From contig NZ_CADCST010000127.1 in NCBI RefSeq assembly GCF_902804485.1, positions 1 through 48,298 on the forward strand: a stretch of DNA of 48,298 bases, read 5' to 3'. Below, in pieces: positions 32,605-40,612 of this stretch. The DNA comes from Flavobacterium collinsii (GTDB taxonomy: Bacteria > Bacteroidota > Bacteroidia > Flavobacteriales > Flavobacteriaceae). Position 1 is the stretch's first letter. Every line of letters starts with the position of its first letter. The position numbers and the translations under genes are program-made. Below the pieces are notes generated by a model that made no database searches, had not been told where the DNA came from, and saw only the letters and a program-made list of their open reading frames with translations.

Positions 32605-34221
32605 ATGAAAAGAAAATTACTCTTAGTTTTTTTTACGCTTTTATTTATTGAAGCAAATGCACAACAAGAAATTTATAATTTTTCTCCTGACAATACTAGC
32701 CCTCAATTTTTCGAAAAATTTAATGGAAAAATCTATTTTGAAGGATATGATACAAATAATGGAAGAGCTTTATGGAAAAGTGACGGAACTTCGGAAAATA
32801 CCTTTTTTTTCAAAGATACACACAGCCGAAATGATAAGATTTCGACATTAAAAAGCGGATCTGCTATTTTGAATAATACCTTGTATTATATTGCATCTGA
32901 TGAGACTTCAGCGGGGGAATTATGGAAAACTAACGGAACTATTGAGGGGACCATAAAAGTTACAAATTTTCTTAATGGGAAAGTTACAACGCTAACAGTA
33001 GTAGGTAATGTAATTTATTTTATAATAGCAAAAGGAGATGGTAAAACGAGTATTTGGAAAACAGATGGAACAGAATTAGGGACTGTATTGGTTAAAGAAA
33101 TCTCACCTACATGGAATGATCCTAGTTTTGAAGGGAAATGTAGCAATTTGTTTATGTTTTCAATTCAGCCAGCCGGGACAAACAATACAAGAGTATGGCG
33201 AAGTGACGGAACCTCTGAAGGGACCTTTCCCATAACTGAAGAATTAGATGGTAATGGCTCAGGAATGGTTGGCGGTTCGGGAGGTTCTAGTATTTTAACT
33301 CAGTTTATAGAGTATAATAATAAACTTTATTTTGCAAGTAGGCATTTTTTATTTGAAACTGATGGAACCGTAGAAAACACAAAAAATGTTGCCACAGTAA
33401 GAAATCCTTTATTAGGGGGATTGGTTTACTATGATGATGTCATAGCTGTAAATAATAGCTTGTATTTAATGTTTGTTACTCAGAAATCATTTGCAAATAC
33501 TATAGGAAATATAAGTATACTTAGGTTTGATACATTAAACAATACAATTGTTTCAGTTTATGAGAAAAAAATCGATAAATATTTTTTAGCATCAAGTTTA
33601 ACCAGAACAGGTAATTCCATAACTTTTACAACTTCAAACGCAAATGGAGGAACGGAGTTAGTTTCTTTAAACTTAAGTGATAATGTAGTTTCTAGTATAG
33701 GAGAATTAGCGGGAGCAAATGATTTAGAAGAATCCTCTATAGCTCTTTCAATTAATCTGGTCTCAATGCTAAAGTTTAATGAAAATCAATATTTTATTCG
33801 TGCGGGGAGAGATAAAATTAACAATAGAAAAGGTTGGATATATGATTTGGATGTGAAAACTTTAGAAAGTATAAGTAACCTAGATAATGCTCGATTACCT
33901 TTTGAATTTAATAATTATTTGTATTATTCTAAGGATGGTAAACTTTGGAAATACTCTAATAACTTAAGTATTCCATTAATAGAAAGTGGGTCATCTCTGG
34001 TATTTTATCCAAATCCCGCAACTGACTTTGTAAACATACAGGATGAATATAAAAATGAAGTTGAAAATGTTCAGATTTTTGATTTAAATGGAAAGGTAGT
34101 AAGTGGTAAGACTGATTTTGCTACTGATAAAATAGATGTGTCTAGGTTAAATCAGGGAACTTATATTTTGAAGGCTAAGGTTAAAGGAACTGTAATTTCA
34201 AAAAAAATAATAAAAAATTAA
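32605..34221 (+). CDS. T9SS cargo protein with ELWxxDGT repeats
   Basis: A 538-aa protein with a signal peptide (MKRKLLLVFFTLLFIEANAQ). At least five ELWxxDGT-type repeats follow: ALWKSDGTSENT, ELWKTNGTIEGT, SIWKTDGTELGT, RVWRSDGTSEGT and LFETDGTVENT, which probably fold as beta-propeller blades. Residues about 465-538 are a type A sorting domain: VFYPNPATDFVNIQD, VQIFDLNGKVVSG, VSRLNQGTYILKAKV, KKIIKN. It is thus exported by Sec, moved across the outer membrane by the type IX secretion system and probably attached to the surface. Function of the propeller is unknown. Base composition is AT-richer than icmF beside it. Confidence 0.92.
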   Translation: MKRKLLLVFFTLLFIEANAQQEIYNFSPDNTSPQFFEKFNGKIYFEGYDTNNGRALWKSDGTSENTFFFKDTHSRNDKISTLKSGSAILNNTLYYIASDETSAGELWKTNGTIEGTIKVTNFLNGKVTTLTVVGNVIYFIIAKGDGKTSIWKTDGTELGTVLVKEISPTWNDPSFEGKCSNLFMFSIQPAGTNNTRVWRSDGTSEGTFPITEELDGNGSGMVGGSGGSSILTQFIEYNNKLYFASRHFLFETDGTVENTKNVATVRNPLLGGLVYYDDVIAVNNSLYLMFVTQKSFANTIGNISILRFDTLNNTIVSVYEKKIDKYFLASSLTRTGNSITFTTSNANGGTELVSLNLSDNVVSSIGELAGANDLEESSIALSINLVSMLKFNENQYFIRAGRDKINNRKGWIYDLDVKTLESISNLDNARLPFEFNNYLYYSKDGKLWKYSNNLSIPLIESGSSLVFYPNPATDFVNIQDEYKNEVENVQIFDLNGKVVSGKTDFATDKIDVSRLNQGTYILKAKVKGTVISKKIIKN

Positions 34222-34230
34222 AATCTCCAT

Positions 34231-34567
34231 GCTAGCGCGAGCGTCCCGCTCGTGCCCCCCTGCTAGTGTTAGCATCCCGTTCTTGAACTCAAAGTCTATC
34301 TTCCCCAGTTTGCTATCTCGACTAAAAGGAGAAATCCTCACGAGAAGCTTGACAAAGATTGAATTTTCGTTACGGAGCTACTTGCGAAGATTTCTCCTTA
34401 CGTCGAAATGACAAGATTACGTAAAAACTTTGCGATTTAGCGCCTTTGCGAGATTTTGGCGTTAGAACTTTCCCCCCGCTAGGGCGAGCGTCCCGCTCGT
34501 GAACCCAAAGTTTATAAAACAAATTAAAATTAAGTCGATGCGCACGAGCGGGACGCTCGTGCTAGCG
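34231..34567. repeat. Cluster of GAGCGTCCCGCTC REP-type repeats
   Basis: Four copies: 34231-34260 (GCTAGCGCGAGCGTCCCGCT then CGTG), degenerate 34261-34295, 34477-34512 (CGCTAGGGCGAGCGTCCCGC then TCGTGAACCCAAAG) and an inverted copy at 34542-34567. Each core GAGCG-TCC-CGCTC is itself a hairpin. Between them another inverted repeat, AAGGAGAAATC (34326-34336) with GATTTCTCCTT (34389-34399), is nested, plus TTTGCG-type words near 34430-34450. This and flanking AT-rich DNA fill the 431-bp gap. Confidence 0.75.
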
Positions 34568-34652
34568 AGGAGCGAGTGTGATTTGCTTCACCTATTCGCT
34601 ATCACTTGAGTCTCCTTCGCCGGAATGATAATATTGTGGTTATTTTAGTGAG

Positions 34653-35033
34653 TTAAGCTTTCTTTTTTACAGGAACTTTTGTTTTTAATTTTTCAATAAG
34701 AGCGTCGGCTTCTTGATATAGGGAAATCGATCGCAGTGATTCTGCATAGCGGTAGTAATATTCGGGTTCTAAATCGGTGGTAAGGGCAAAAAGCTCGCGG
34801 TACCATTTTGCGGCTTTGTCCATATTACACTTGGCATAAGAGGAGTTTCCTAATTTTTGAAATAAATCTACAGATTTGTAGCCTTTTGCGGCAACCCTTT
34901 CGTAGGTTTTCATCACATCAACATAAACGTATTTGTCGCTTACCTTATTGGTTTGATAAAACTTTTCATCCTGAGCAGAAACACGAATAGAAAACAGAGT
35001 CAGTAGCATTACAATAGCTAGTTTTTCTTTCAT
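34653..35033 (-). CDS. Short secreted TPR protein, like the N terminus of OmpA-family TPR proteins
   Basis: A 126-aa protein starting at the ATG 35031-35033, where a signal peptide begins (MKEKLAIVMLLTLFSIRVSA). The mature part has two to three TPR-like helices pairs: YVDVMKTYERVAAKGYKSVD, LFQKLGNSSYAKCNMDKAAK, WYRELFALTTDLEPEYYYRY and AESLRSISLYQEADALIEKL. This closely resembles the beginning of the long TPR-OmpA proteins that Flavobacteria encode beside PorP/SprF genes, but here the OmpA part is absent and the ORF ends KKKA. It may be a truncated remnant or a stand-alone adaptor. The minus-strand promoter (35130-35137) looks intact. Confidence 0.8.
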   Translation of the reverse strand: MKEKLAIVMLLTLFSIRVSAQDEKFYQTNKVSDKYVYVDVMKTYERVAAKGYKSVDLFQKLGNSSYAKCNMDKAAKWYRELFALTTDLEPEYYYRYAESLRSISLYQEADALIEKLKTKVPVKKKA

Positions 35034-35129
35034 GAAAATGGATTTAAATGGGGACTTGATATTTTTATTATTTTTTTTGAACAATTTAAAAGCAAAGGAT
35101 TTATTTAATGTTAGCTGATTGTGTTTTTG

Positions 35130-35137
35130 CAAATATA
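35130..35137 (-). promoter_or_regulatory. Probable promoter of the short TPR gene, -7 element
   Basis: Minus strand reads TATATTTG, a full TAnnTTTG match, about 97 bp before the chosen ATG. It overlaps the start of the longer ORF version, which supports the downstream start. Confidence 0.45.
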
Positions 35138-35327
35138 TCTAAATCAGTAATATAAGATGTATTTTGGCGATCTTTTTTTGATTTTATCGATAAAATTGGA
35201 GTCGAAAACAATAGTAAATACTTGTCTGGTAAATAATTTCTTATGGATGTAAAAACGTTTAAGAATTGTAATTATTTTAGTTGCGCTAAAAGAAAACTAA
35301 CTTTATACAGATTTAGAGAACGGCAGT

Positions 35328-35792
35328 ATGAGAATTGAAGACTATTTAAGTAAAATAAATGATTTCTGTATTGAAGAAAATAGATTGGGAAATTCTGTTA
35401 TTGCTGAGCTGGAAGAACTTATTTTAAAAACTTCGTTAGAGAGTAGTCAAAGCTATTTTACATTGGGGATGCTTTTTCAAAAATCAGATAGTAATCGTAT
35501 TGTATTAAATTCAGAAACATTTCAATTTATTGCCAATTGTTGTGGCTTGATGTTTATTGATGAGAAAGAAACCGGAAATGTTTGTTTCGCGCACAGTCAG
35601 GAATTACGACCTGAGTTTAAACAAAGCTTCACAGCAATTGATGTTTTAGATTTGAGTTATGCTATTTTGCATTCGTCATTTTATAGAAAAGATTTAAAAG
35701 TAACTGAACTAAAAAATCCCATACCACAAGAGGCTGCTGTATTTTGGAAATTAGTTCAAATAGGGAAGGAATTACGAGATAAAAAAAAGTAA
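35328..35792 (+). CDS. Hypothetical cytoplasmic protein
   Basis: A 154-aa protein with no signal peptide or membrane segment. N-terminal half is helical (MRIEDYLSKINDFCIEENRL, VIAELEELILKTSLESSQS). Its middle contains NCCGLMFIDEKETGNVCFAH, with four Cys/His residues that might be structural, and the C terminus ends in KLVQIGKELRDKKK. I do not recognise the family. Own terminator follows, so it is a single-gene unit between the TPR gene (divergent) and the degenerate ABC-like gene. Confidence 0.65.
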   Translation: MRIEDYLSKINDFCIEENRLGNSVIAELEELILKTSLESSQSYFTLGMLFQKSDSNRIVLNSETFQFIANCCGLMFIDEKETGNVCFAHSQELRPEFKQSFTAIDVLDLSYAILHSSFYRKDLKVTELKNPIPQEAAVFWKLVQIGKELRDKKK

Positions 35793-35800
35793 TAAATTAG

Positions 35801-35830
35801 AAAAAAGCATCGGTTGATGCTTTTTTAATT
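35801..35830 (+). terminator. Terminator
   Basis: Stem AAAAAAGCATC/GATGCTTTTTT with loop GGTT, directly after the 35328-35792 gene; symmetric A and T runs. Confidence 0.8.
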
Positions 35831-35859
35831 TTCAAGGGAAAGTAAATTTTGAAGTTATA

Positions 35860-36471
35860 ATGAAAATTGTATTAGAAAATAAAGGAATTAAAACAGATAC
35901 TTATTATGTACCACCTTTTGTTTTACACGAAGGAGAAGAAATTCTTTTGTTTCTTTTTAATGGAGGATGTTTTTATGAGACAGAGATGTTTCTTAAAGAT
36001 ATTTTTTGCGGCACCACAAAAAATGAAAATGTGACTTTGCATAGAAAGATGACCTTTGTTGAGCATTTTAAAGAATCAAACTTTAGGAGTCGTTTTTACC
36101 CTACAACTGTTGGAGAATATTTGAGAAAAAATGCAAATCTGGACGATCCGTTTTCAAAAAAAATATTCGAAATTGAATGGATTACCAGTAAAACAAAAGT
36201 GAGTACGCTTGCCGGAACTCCAAGGAGGCTTTTGTGTTTGTATGCGGCGTTATCTAAAACAAAAGATATTGTATTTGATTTGGTTGGGCAAGATCCTGCC
36301 GGAGCTGAGTTTGCTTTTAAAATGGTGAAAGAAGCTGTGAAAGATGGTGGTTCGGCAATTTTACTGGATTGCTTTACTGGTACGAAAGAACATGCTTCAA
36401 AGTGCATTGAACTAGAATGGAATGACAGTAGTTTACCAACTAATAAAGAGTTTAAATTTAACTTTAAGTAA
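35860..36471 (+). CDS. ABC-ATPase-like protein without a P-loop
   Basis: A 203-aa protein. Its layout follows an ABC nucleotide-binding domain: FVLHEGEEILLFLFNGGCFY sits where an ABC protein has the strand, GE turn and Walker A (GxNGxGKT), but the Gly-Lys-Thr is missing (NGGCFYET). Later STLAGTPRRLLCLYAALSKT resembles the signature LSGGxxRRLxLAxAL, and DIVFDLVGQDPAGAEFAFKM resembles Walker B plus D-loop, though the catalytic Glu after Walker B is not evident. GGSAILLDCF matches the last strand. So it is probably a catalytically dead ABC paralogue; partner and function unknown. Single gene, no permease nearby. Confidence 0.6.
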   Translation: MKIVLENKGIKTDTYYVPPFVLHEGEEILLFLFNGGCFYETEMFLKDIFCGTTKNENVTLHRKMTFVEHFKESNFRSRFYPTTVGEYLRKNANLDDPFSKKIFEIEWITSKTKVSTLAGTPRRLLCLYAALSKTKDIVFDLVGQDPAGAEFAFKMVKEAVKDGGSAILLDCFTGTKEHASKCIELEWNDSSLPTNKEFKFNFK

Positions 36472-36698
36472 AACAATTTGCGACAGAAAACTGGGCTCTA
36501 CATTGCTTTATACCCAAGTAAACTCCGATTGTATAAATAAAATTAAAATTAAATGGGCAGAATGTGGAAAACCGTAAGATGATCCCAAAGATTAAATTTA
36601 TTTTAGCAGAAATAAAAGTGGAGTTGAGAGACCACTTAAATAAACGAGGAGTAACTGAAAATCCTAAAGAGTAGGGAAACAAAACAAAAAATAAAAAT

Positions 36699-37289
36699 AT
36701 GTTTACAAAATTGGTTTACAAAGCGGTTATGTGTCTTGGTTTAACTTTAGTAATGCAACAGAGTGTTCTTGCGCAAGCAAAAACAAAAGATGAATTAAAA
36801 GCAGAACGTGAAGTTTTAAAGTCAGAGATGAAATCAAAAGATGCAGAAGATCGTAAAGCTAAGCTTGAAAAATTGACTGAACCTAAAACTTCAGGTATCT
36901 CAAGTATTGACGGGCTTGCATCAAATTCAACACAAATGTTAACTTCTACAAAGGAAATTAATGTATTAATTCCTGAAATGTACAAAAGAACAGTTGGTGA
37001 GTCTGTTGATGGTGTTGCAGATGTAACTGTTAAAAAACCTACTTTAGATGAACTTAGTGCTTTGGGATTAAATATTGCGACACAAATAAAAACAGTATCT
37101 GATGCATCAGCAACTATTGCAACAGCTTCATCTGATTTAAAAAGTGCCGGAATGATGCAAGCTCCTAAAGGTGCAAAATCATTAGGTTATTCAAAAGATG
37201 TATTGGCTTTAGTTTTACCAGAATTAAACTTAAACTTAAAAGTTGTAAATAATTTAATTTCGACTTTAAAATCATCAGGTAACTATTAA
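36699..37289 (+). CDS. Exported hypothetical protein, first gene of CsgG/FlgT-like operon
   Basis: A 196-aa protein with a signal peptide (about 1-25, ending in VLAQ). Residues about 27-62 are a very charged helix, probably coiled coil (KTKDELKAEREVLKSEMKSK). The remainder is Ser/Ala/Leu-rich and helical (STQMLTSTKEINVLIPEMYK, LALVLPELNLNLKVVNNLIS). No known domain. It is the first of five genes in the same direction (gaps of 4, 6, 10 and 6 bp downstream), all with signal peptides, so its product is probably a periplasmic part of the same assembly. Confidence 0.8.
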   Translation: MFTKLVYKAVMCLGLTLVMQQSVLAQAKTKDELKAEREVLKSEMKSKDAEDRKAKLEKLTEPKTSGISSIDGLASNSTQMLTSTKEINVLIPEMYKRTVGESVDGVADVTVKKPTLDELSALGLNIATQIKTVSDASATIATASSDLKSAGMMQAPKGAKSLGYSKDVLALVLPELNLNLKVVNNLISTLKSSGNY

Positions 37290-37293
37290 TTAT

Positions 37294-38121
37294 ATGAGAA
37301 ATTTAATTTTTCTTTTATTACTGTTTGTGAATGGCTTAACAGGCTATTCACAGGCAGCAGTAAAACCAGTTTTAGGCGTTGCTGAATTTACTTCAGAGGT
37401 AAATTCTAAATATTCGGGTGCAGTTGCTGAAAAAGTAGTTCAGGTTGTTACTAATTCAAAACGTTTTACCGTTGTTGACAGAACAAGTTACGACAGAGTA
37501 AAAGATGAATTGGAATTACAAAAAACAGAAGCTTTTCTTGATAGTAAAAACACTGCAAAACAAGATGCAGCCTTAGCAGCTGAAAATATCATTGTTGGAA
37601 ATATTCTAAAAATGAGTGTGTATGCAATGAAAAATACAGATGGTAGTGTAAATGGCTATAAATCTAGTGTTGCTTTTACTCTAAAAGTTAACGAAGTAGA
37701 GACCGGAAAAACAACAGAAGCTGAAAGCTTTCAAACTGATGTTAGTCCGCTAATGCTATCACCGGAAAGCGCTGTAAACGAGGCTTTAAAATCTATTGAG
37801 CCTAAGTTGAGTGCGTACTTCATCAAGACATTTCCATTAACTACTAAAATTAGTAAAATCCTTGCTACAAAAAAAGAAGCTGCTGCTACGGTCTTAATTT
37901 CAGGTGGTAAAGAATTTGGATTTAAAGAAGGTGATAAATTAATCGTTGAAAAAAACGAATTAATTGATGGTAAGCCTTATCCGTCGCAAATTGGAGAACT
38001 AAAAGTGGTAAAAATTGCAGGAAGTGATTTTTCTGAATGCAGTGTTTCTGATGGCGGAAAAGAAATTTTAGCAAGATTTAATGCTGCTGAAAAGTTAACT
38101 TGTAAACTAATCGTAAAATAA
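37294..38121 (+). CDS. CsgG-like protein with FlgT-C-like C-terminal domain
   Basis: A 275-aa protein with a signal peptide (MRNLIFLLLLFVNGLTGYSQ) but no lipobox, unlike CsgG itself. Residues about 25-165 fit the CsgG/ABD fold: VLGVAEFTSE, VVTNSKRFTVVDRTSYDRVK, DELELQKTEAFLDSKN, ENIIVGNILKMS, FTLKVNEVETGKTTEAESFQ. Residues about 190-275 (GGKEFGFKEGDKLIVEKNEL, IGELKVVKIAGSDFSECSVS) resemble the small beta domain at the end of FlgT, a flagellar H-ring protein. In flagellated bacteria such domains scaffold periplasmic or outer-membrane rings; Flavobacteria lack flagella. Family similarity is seen; ring formation is inference. Confidence 0.78.
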   Translation: MRNLIFLLLLFVNGLTGYSQAAVKPVLGVAEFTSEVNSKYSGAVAEKVVQVVTNSKRFTVVDRTSYDRVKDELELQKTEAFLDSKNTAKQDAALAAENIIVGNILKMSVYAMKNTDGSVNGYKSSVAFTLKVNEVETGKTTEAESFQTDVSPLMLSPESAVNEALKSIEPKLSAYFIKTFPLTTKISKILATKKEAAATVLISGGKEFGFKEGDKLIVEKNELIDGKPYPSQIGELKVVKIAGSDFSECSVSDGGKEILARFNAAEKLTCKLIVK

Positions 38122-38127
38122 CAGTGT

Positions 38128-38598
38128 ATGTTACTACAAAAAAGAATAGGTGCTTTAATTATTCTGGTTTTACTTTCGGTAAATTATAGCTTTGGTCAAA
38201 AAAAGCTTCCAACGCCCCAGGTTAATTATGTTTCAGGAAATGCAGGAACAATTACTATGCGAGCAATTGGTAGTGGCAAAAAGCAGCAAGATGCTATTAG
38301 CGAAGCCGAAAAAAATGCGATCAATGTATTGCTTTTTAGAGGGCTTCCGGAATCGGAGCAAAAAAGTGCTTTAATTGGAAGTAATGAATCAGAAGAAATA
38401 GAAAAACACAAAGAATATTTTGATCAGTTTTATACTCAAAAAAGATATAAAACTTTCATTATGTCGAGTATTCCTGTGGGAGATTTTGCCAGACAAAATG
38501 GTGGTGTAAAGAGTCAAACTTTAGATGTTAAAGTGAATCTGCTGGCATTGCGAACTGACCTTGAACAAAACAACATAATCCGCAAGTTTGGATTTTAA
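38128..38598 (+). CDS. Exported LPP20/FlgT-N-like protein
   Basis: A 156-aa protein with a signal peptide (about 1-24, YSFGQ). The mature part has the pattern TITMRAIGSGKKQQDAISEA-EKNAINVLLFRGLPES: a strand, a G-S-G turn, then helices with repeated Ala, as in the LPP20 and FlgT N-terminal domains (v-x-G-x-G-x-s-x-x-x-A-x-x-A-x-x-x-A). It ends DVKVNLLALRTDLEQNNIIR-KFGF, a conserved-looking terminus. Six bases separate it from the CsgG-like gene. In FlgT the LPP20-like, CsgG-like and C-terminal domains are in one chain; here they are split over two adjacent genes. Confidence 0.75.
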   Translation: MLLQKRIGALIILVLLSVNYSFGQKKLPTPQVNYVSGNAGTITMRAIGSGKKQQDAISEAEKNAINVLLFRGLPESEQKSALIGSNESEEIEKHKEYFDQFYTQKRYKTFIMSSIPVGDFARQNGGVKSQTLDVKVNLLALRTDLEQNNIIRKFGF

Positions 38599-38608
38599 AA
38601 TAAAATTT

Positions 38609-39514
38609 ATGAAATATAAATGTATACAGTACATTGTTTTATTTGTAACGTTTTGCGTTACAAATTTTGCATTTAGTCAAAATGCTGCAACAAATAGCGG
38701 CGGACAAGTTGTAACAGTTCAGCCTAAAATAATGGTAATTCCTTACACAAGAGAAGGAGAAGATTTGCGAACTGTTCTGGAAGAAGATCCAAATAAAAGA
38801 ATTGCGATAACAAAAATTAAAGAAGGTTTTGATAGTAGAGGATTTACAACTGTAGATTTTATTGCAAAATTAAAGGCAGCTAAAGACAATCACGTTTTTA
38901 CGTCTGATAGTCAAACCGATATCAAATCACAAATTATTCAAATGTCCGGAGCTGATGTTTATGTTCAGGCAGAAGTTATAATTGATCAGTCGGGTTCAGG
39001 AAATTCAGTTAAATTAATTTTGACAGGTTATGAAGCTTCAACTGGAAATTCATTGGCCAATAAAGTTGGTGAAAGCGGAAGATTTTATACCGAAGATTAC
39101 AACAAATTGGCTTCGAAAGCTGTTGAAAGTTGTATTCAGGATTTCTTAAATGTAATGCAGACCAAATTTACAGATATTGTAAACAATGGTAAATCTGTAA
39201 TTGTAGACATTAGTTTTGATGCAGGTTCTCAGCACAATATGACTTCAGAAATTGGTTCTGACGGACTTCCGTTATCAGACCAAATTGAAGCTTGGATGGA
39301 GAAGAATGCATTTAAGAATAATTACCACATTCAAGGTACAACAGATTTAAAAATGATCCTTGACGATGTAAAGATTCCATTAAAAGATCAGGCAACGGGT
39401 AATAATTACAATCCAAACAAATTTGCACTTGAACTTTTTAAATTCTTCAAAGGATTAGGCTTGCAACCGGCAAAGGATATTAAAAGCAGTACAATTTACA
39501 TTACAATTAAATAA
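38609..39514 (+). CDS. Exported DUF6175-type protein
   Basis: A 301-aa protein. A TTG-started extension to 38588 exists, but the ATG at 38609 begins the signal peptide (MKYKCIQYIVLFVTFCVTNF) and is 10 bp after the previous stop. The first domain (about 35-190) has PKIMVIPYTREGEDLRTVLE, RIAITKIKEGFDSRGFTTVD and GADVYVQAEVII, an ABD-type fold related in look to CsgG/LpoB proteins; the second (about 195-301) includes SVIVDISFDAGSQHNMTSEI and LFKFFKGLGLQPAKDIKSST. I take this as the Bacteroidota DUF6175 family. Function unknown; likely a periplasmic or outer-membrane partner of the neighbouring proteins. Confidence 0.75.
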   Translation: MKYKCIQYIVLFVTFCVTNFAFSQNAATNSGGQVVTVQPKIMVIPYTREGEDLRTVLEEDPNKRIAITKIKEGFDSRGFTTVDFIAKLKAAKDNHVFTSDSQTDIKSQIIQMSGADVYVQAEVIIDQSGSGNSVKLILTGYEASTGNSLANKVGESGRFYTEDYNKLASKAVESCIQDFLNVMQTKFTDIVNNGKSVIVDISFDAGSQHNMTSEIGSDGLPLSDQIEAWMEKNAFKNNYHIQGTTDLKMILDDVKIPLKDQATGNNYNPNKFALELFKFFKGLGLQPAKDIKSSTIYITIK

Positions 39515-39520
39515 ATAGAG

Positions 39521-40462
39521 ATGAAAAACATTTATTTTATAATAATAGTTTCACTTTTTTCCTTTATGTCGAAAGCACAAACAAGTAAAGATATAGGGAA
39601 AATTTCTCTTTCGGTAGTGGTTCCTGAATATATGGAGGACTTAAGTGATTCTCAACTTTCAAAATTAGACACAAAAATTTCTCAAATTGTGACAGCTTCT
39701 GGCTTATCAGATTCAGGTTATAATAATAATTTTGTTATTTATCCAAAATTTGCGATTAATGAAACTAACGTTGTTGAAGGCGGAATGCAAAATATAACTG
39801 TTGTTTCTATTGAATTAAGTTTATTCGTTAAACAAGTAGATAGCAATATTTTGTTCTCAACAATTAGTAAAGCAATCAAAGGTAGCGGAAGTAGTAAAGA
39901 ATTGGCAATCACAAATGCAATTACAAAAATTGCAGTAAATGACCCAGGCTACAAGAAGTTTATTGATGAAAGTAAAACGAAGATTTTTAAATATTATGAA
40001 ACAAAATGTTCAGATCTTATTAAAAAATCTGATGCATATGTAAAAACACAGCAGTTTGAAGAAGCTTTGGGGTTGCTAATGTCAATTCCAGATGCTGTGA
40101 GCTGTTATAGTCAAGTTCAGGTTAAAGCAATTGAAGCCTATAAAGGTTTTCAAAAAAAGAATTGTGCTAAGCAAATACAATTAGCAAGAAACACAATCGC
40201 AGCAAACAATTATGTTGATGCATTGAATATTTTATCTGACATAGATCCATCTTCTCCTTGTTTTAAAGAGTCGCAAACTATTGCAAAAACTGTTGAAACA
40301 AAAGTTAATGCTGAGGAGAAAAAACAATGGGATTTTCAAATGAAACAATACAATGACGAAGTAAGTTTAGAAAAACAAAGAGTAAATGCAATTAAAGATA
40401 TTGCTGTTTCTTATTACAAAAGTCAAACATCGGATATTAATTACACATTAATTGTGAAGTAG
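39521..40462 (+). CDS. Exported hypothetical protein with TPR-like middle, last gene of the operon
   Basis: A 313-aa protein with a signal peptide (about 1-19, FMSKA). Residues about 20-145 are alpha/beta and CsgG/ABD-like in appearance (ISLSVVVPEYMEDLSDSQLS, ITVVSIELSLFVKQVDSNIL, GSSKELAITNAITKIAV). Residues about 155-265 are helical repeats with Cys at similar places (KCSDLIKKSDAYVKTQQFEE, KNCAKQIQLARNTIAANNYV, SSPCFKESQ), TPR-like. The tail is a long charged helix. It starts 6 bp after the DUF6175 gene and ends before a strong terminator. Probably the scaffold-type member of the exported complex. No named family recognised. Confidence 0.75.
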   Translation: MKNIYFIIIVSLFSFMSKAQTSKDIGKISLSVVVPEYMEDLSDSQLSKLDTKISQIVTASGLSDSGYNNNFVIYPKFAINETNVVEGGMQNITVVSIELSLFVKQVDSNILFSTISKAIKGSGSSKELAITNAITKIAVNDPGYKKFIDESKTKIFKYYETKCSDLIKKSDAYVKTQQFEEALGLLMSIPDAVSCYSQVQVKAIEAYKGFQKKNCAKQIQLARNTIAANNYVDALNILSDIDPSSPCFKESQTIAKTVETKVNAEEKKQWDFQMKQYNDEVSLEKQRVNAIKDIAVSYYKSQTSDINYTLIVK

Positions 40463-40565
40463 AAATGAGCTAGTTGGCTTAAACTCTTTTGCGAAAAAAC
40501 GTGATTTTAATACTCAAAGTTTTAATTTATTTGAAGCTGATCTGTGAATCGGAATAGGTAAAAAA

Positions 40566-40593
40566 AAAAGCATCAGCCACGCTGATGCTTTTC
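40566..40593. terminator. Bidirectional terminator
   Basis: Perfect 12-bp stem AAAAGCATCAGC/GCTGATGCTTTT with loop CAC and A/T runs on both sides. It ends the five-gene operon (+) and the 40613-40999 gene (-). Confidence 0.85.
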
Positions 40594-40612
40594 AATTTCA
40601 AGTAAAAAACAA

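Noticed and set aside
36579..36674. Plus-strand ORF of 31 codons before the five-gene operon (MIPKIKFILAEIKVELRDHL...)
   Set aside because: Short, not supported by family or promoter; its position in the leader of the operon is suggestive but not enough.
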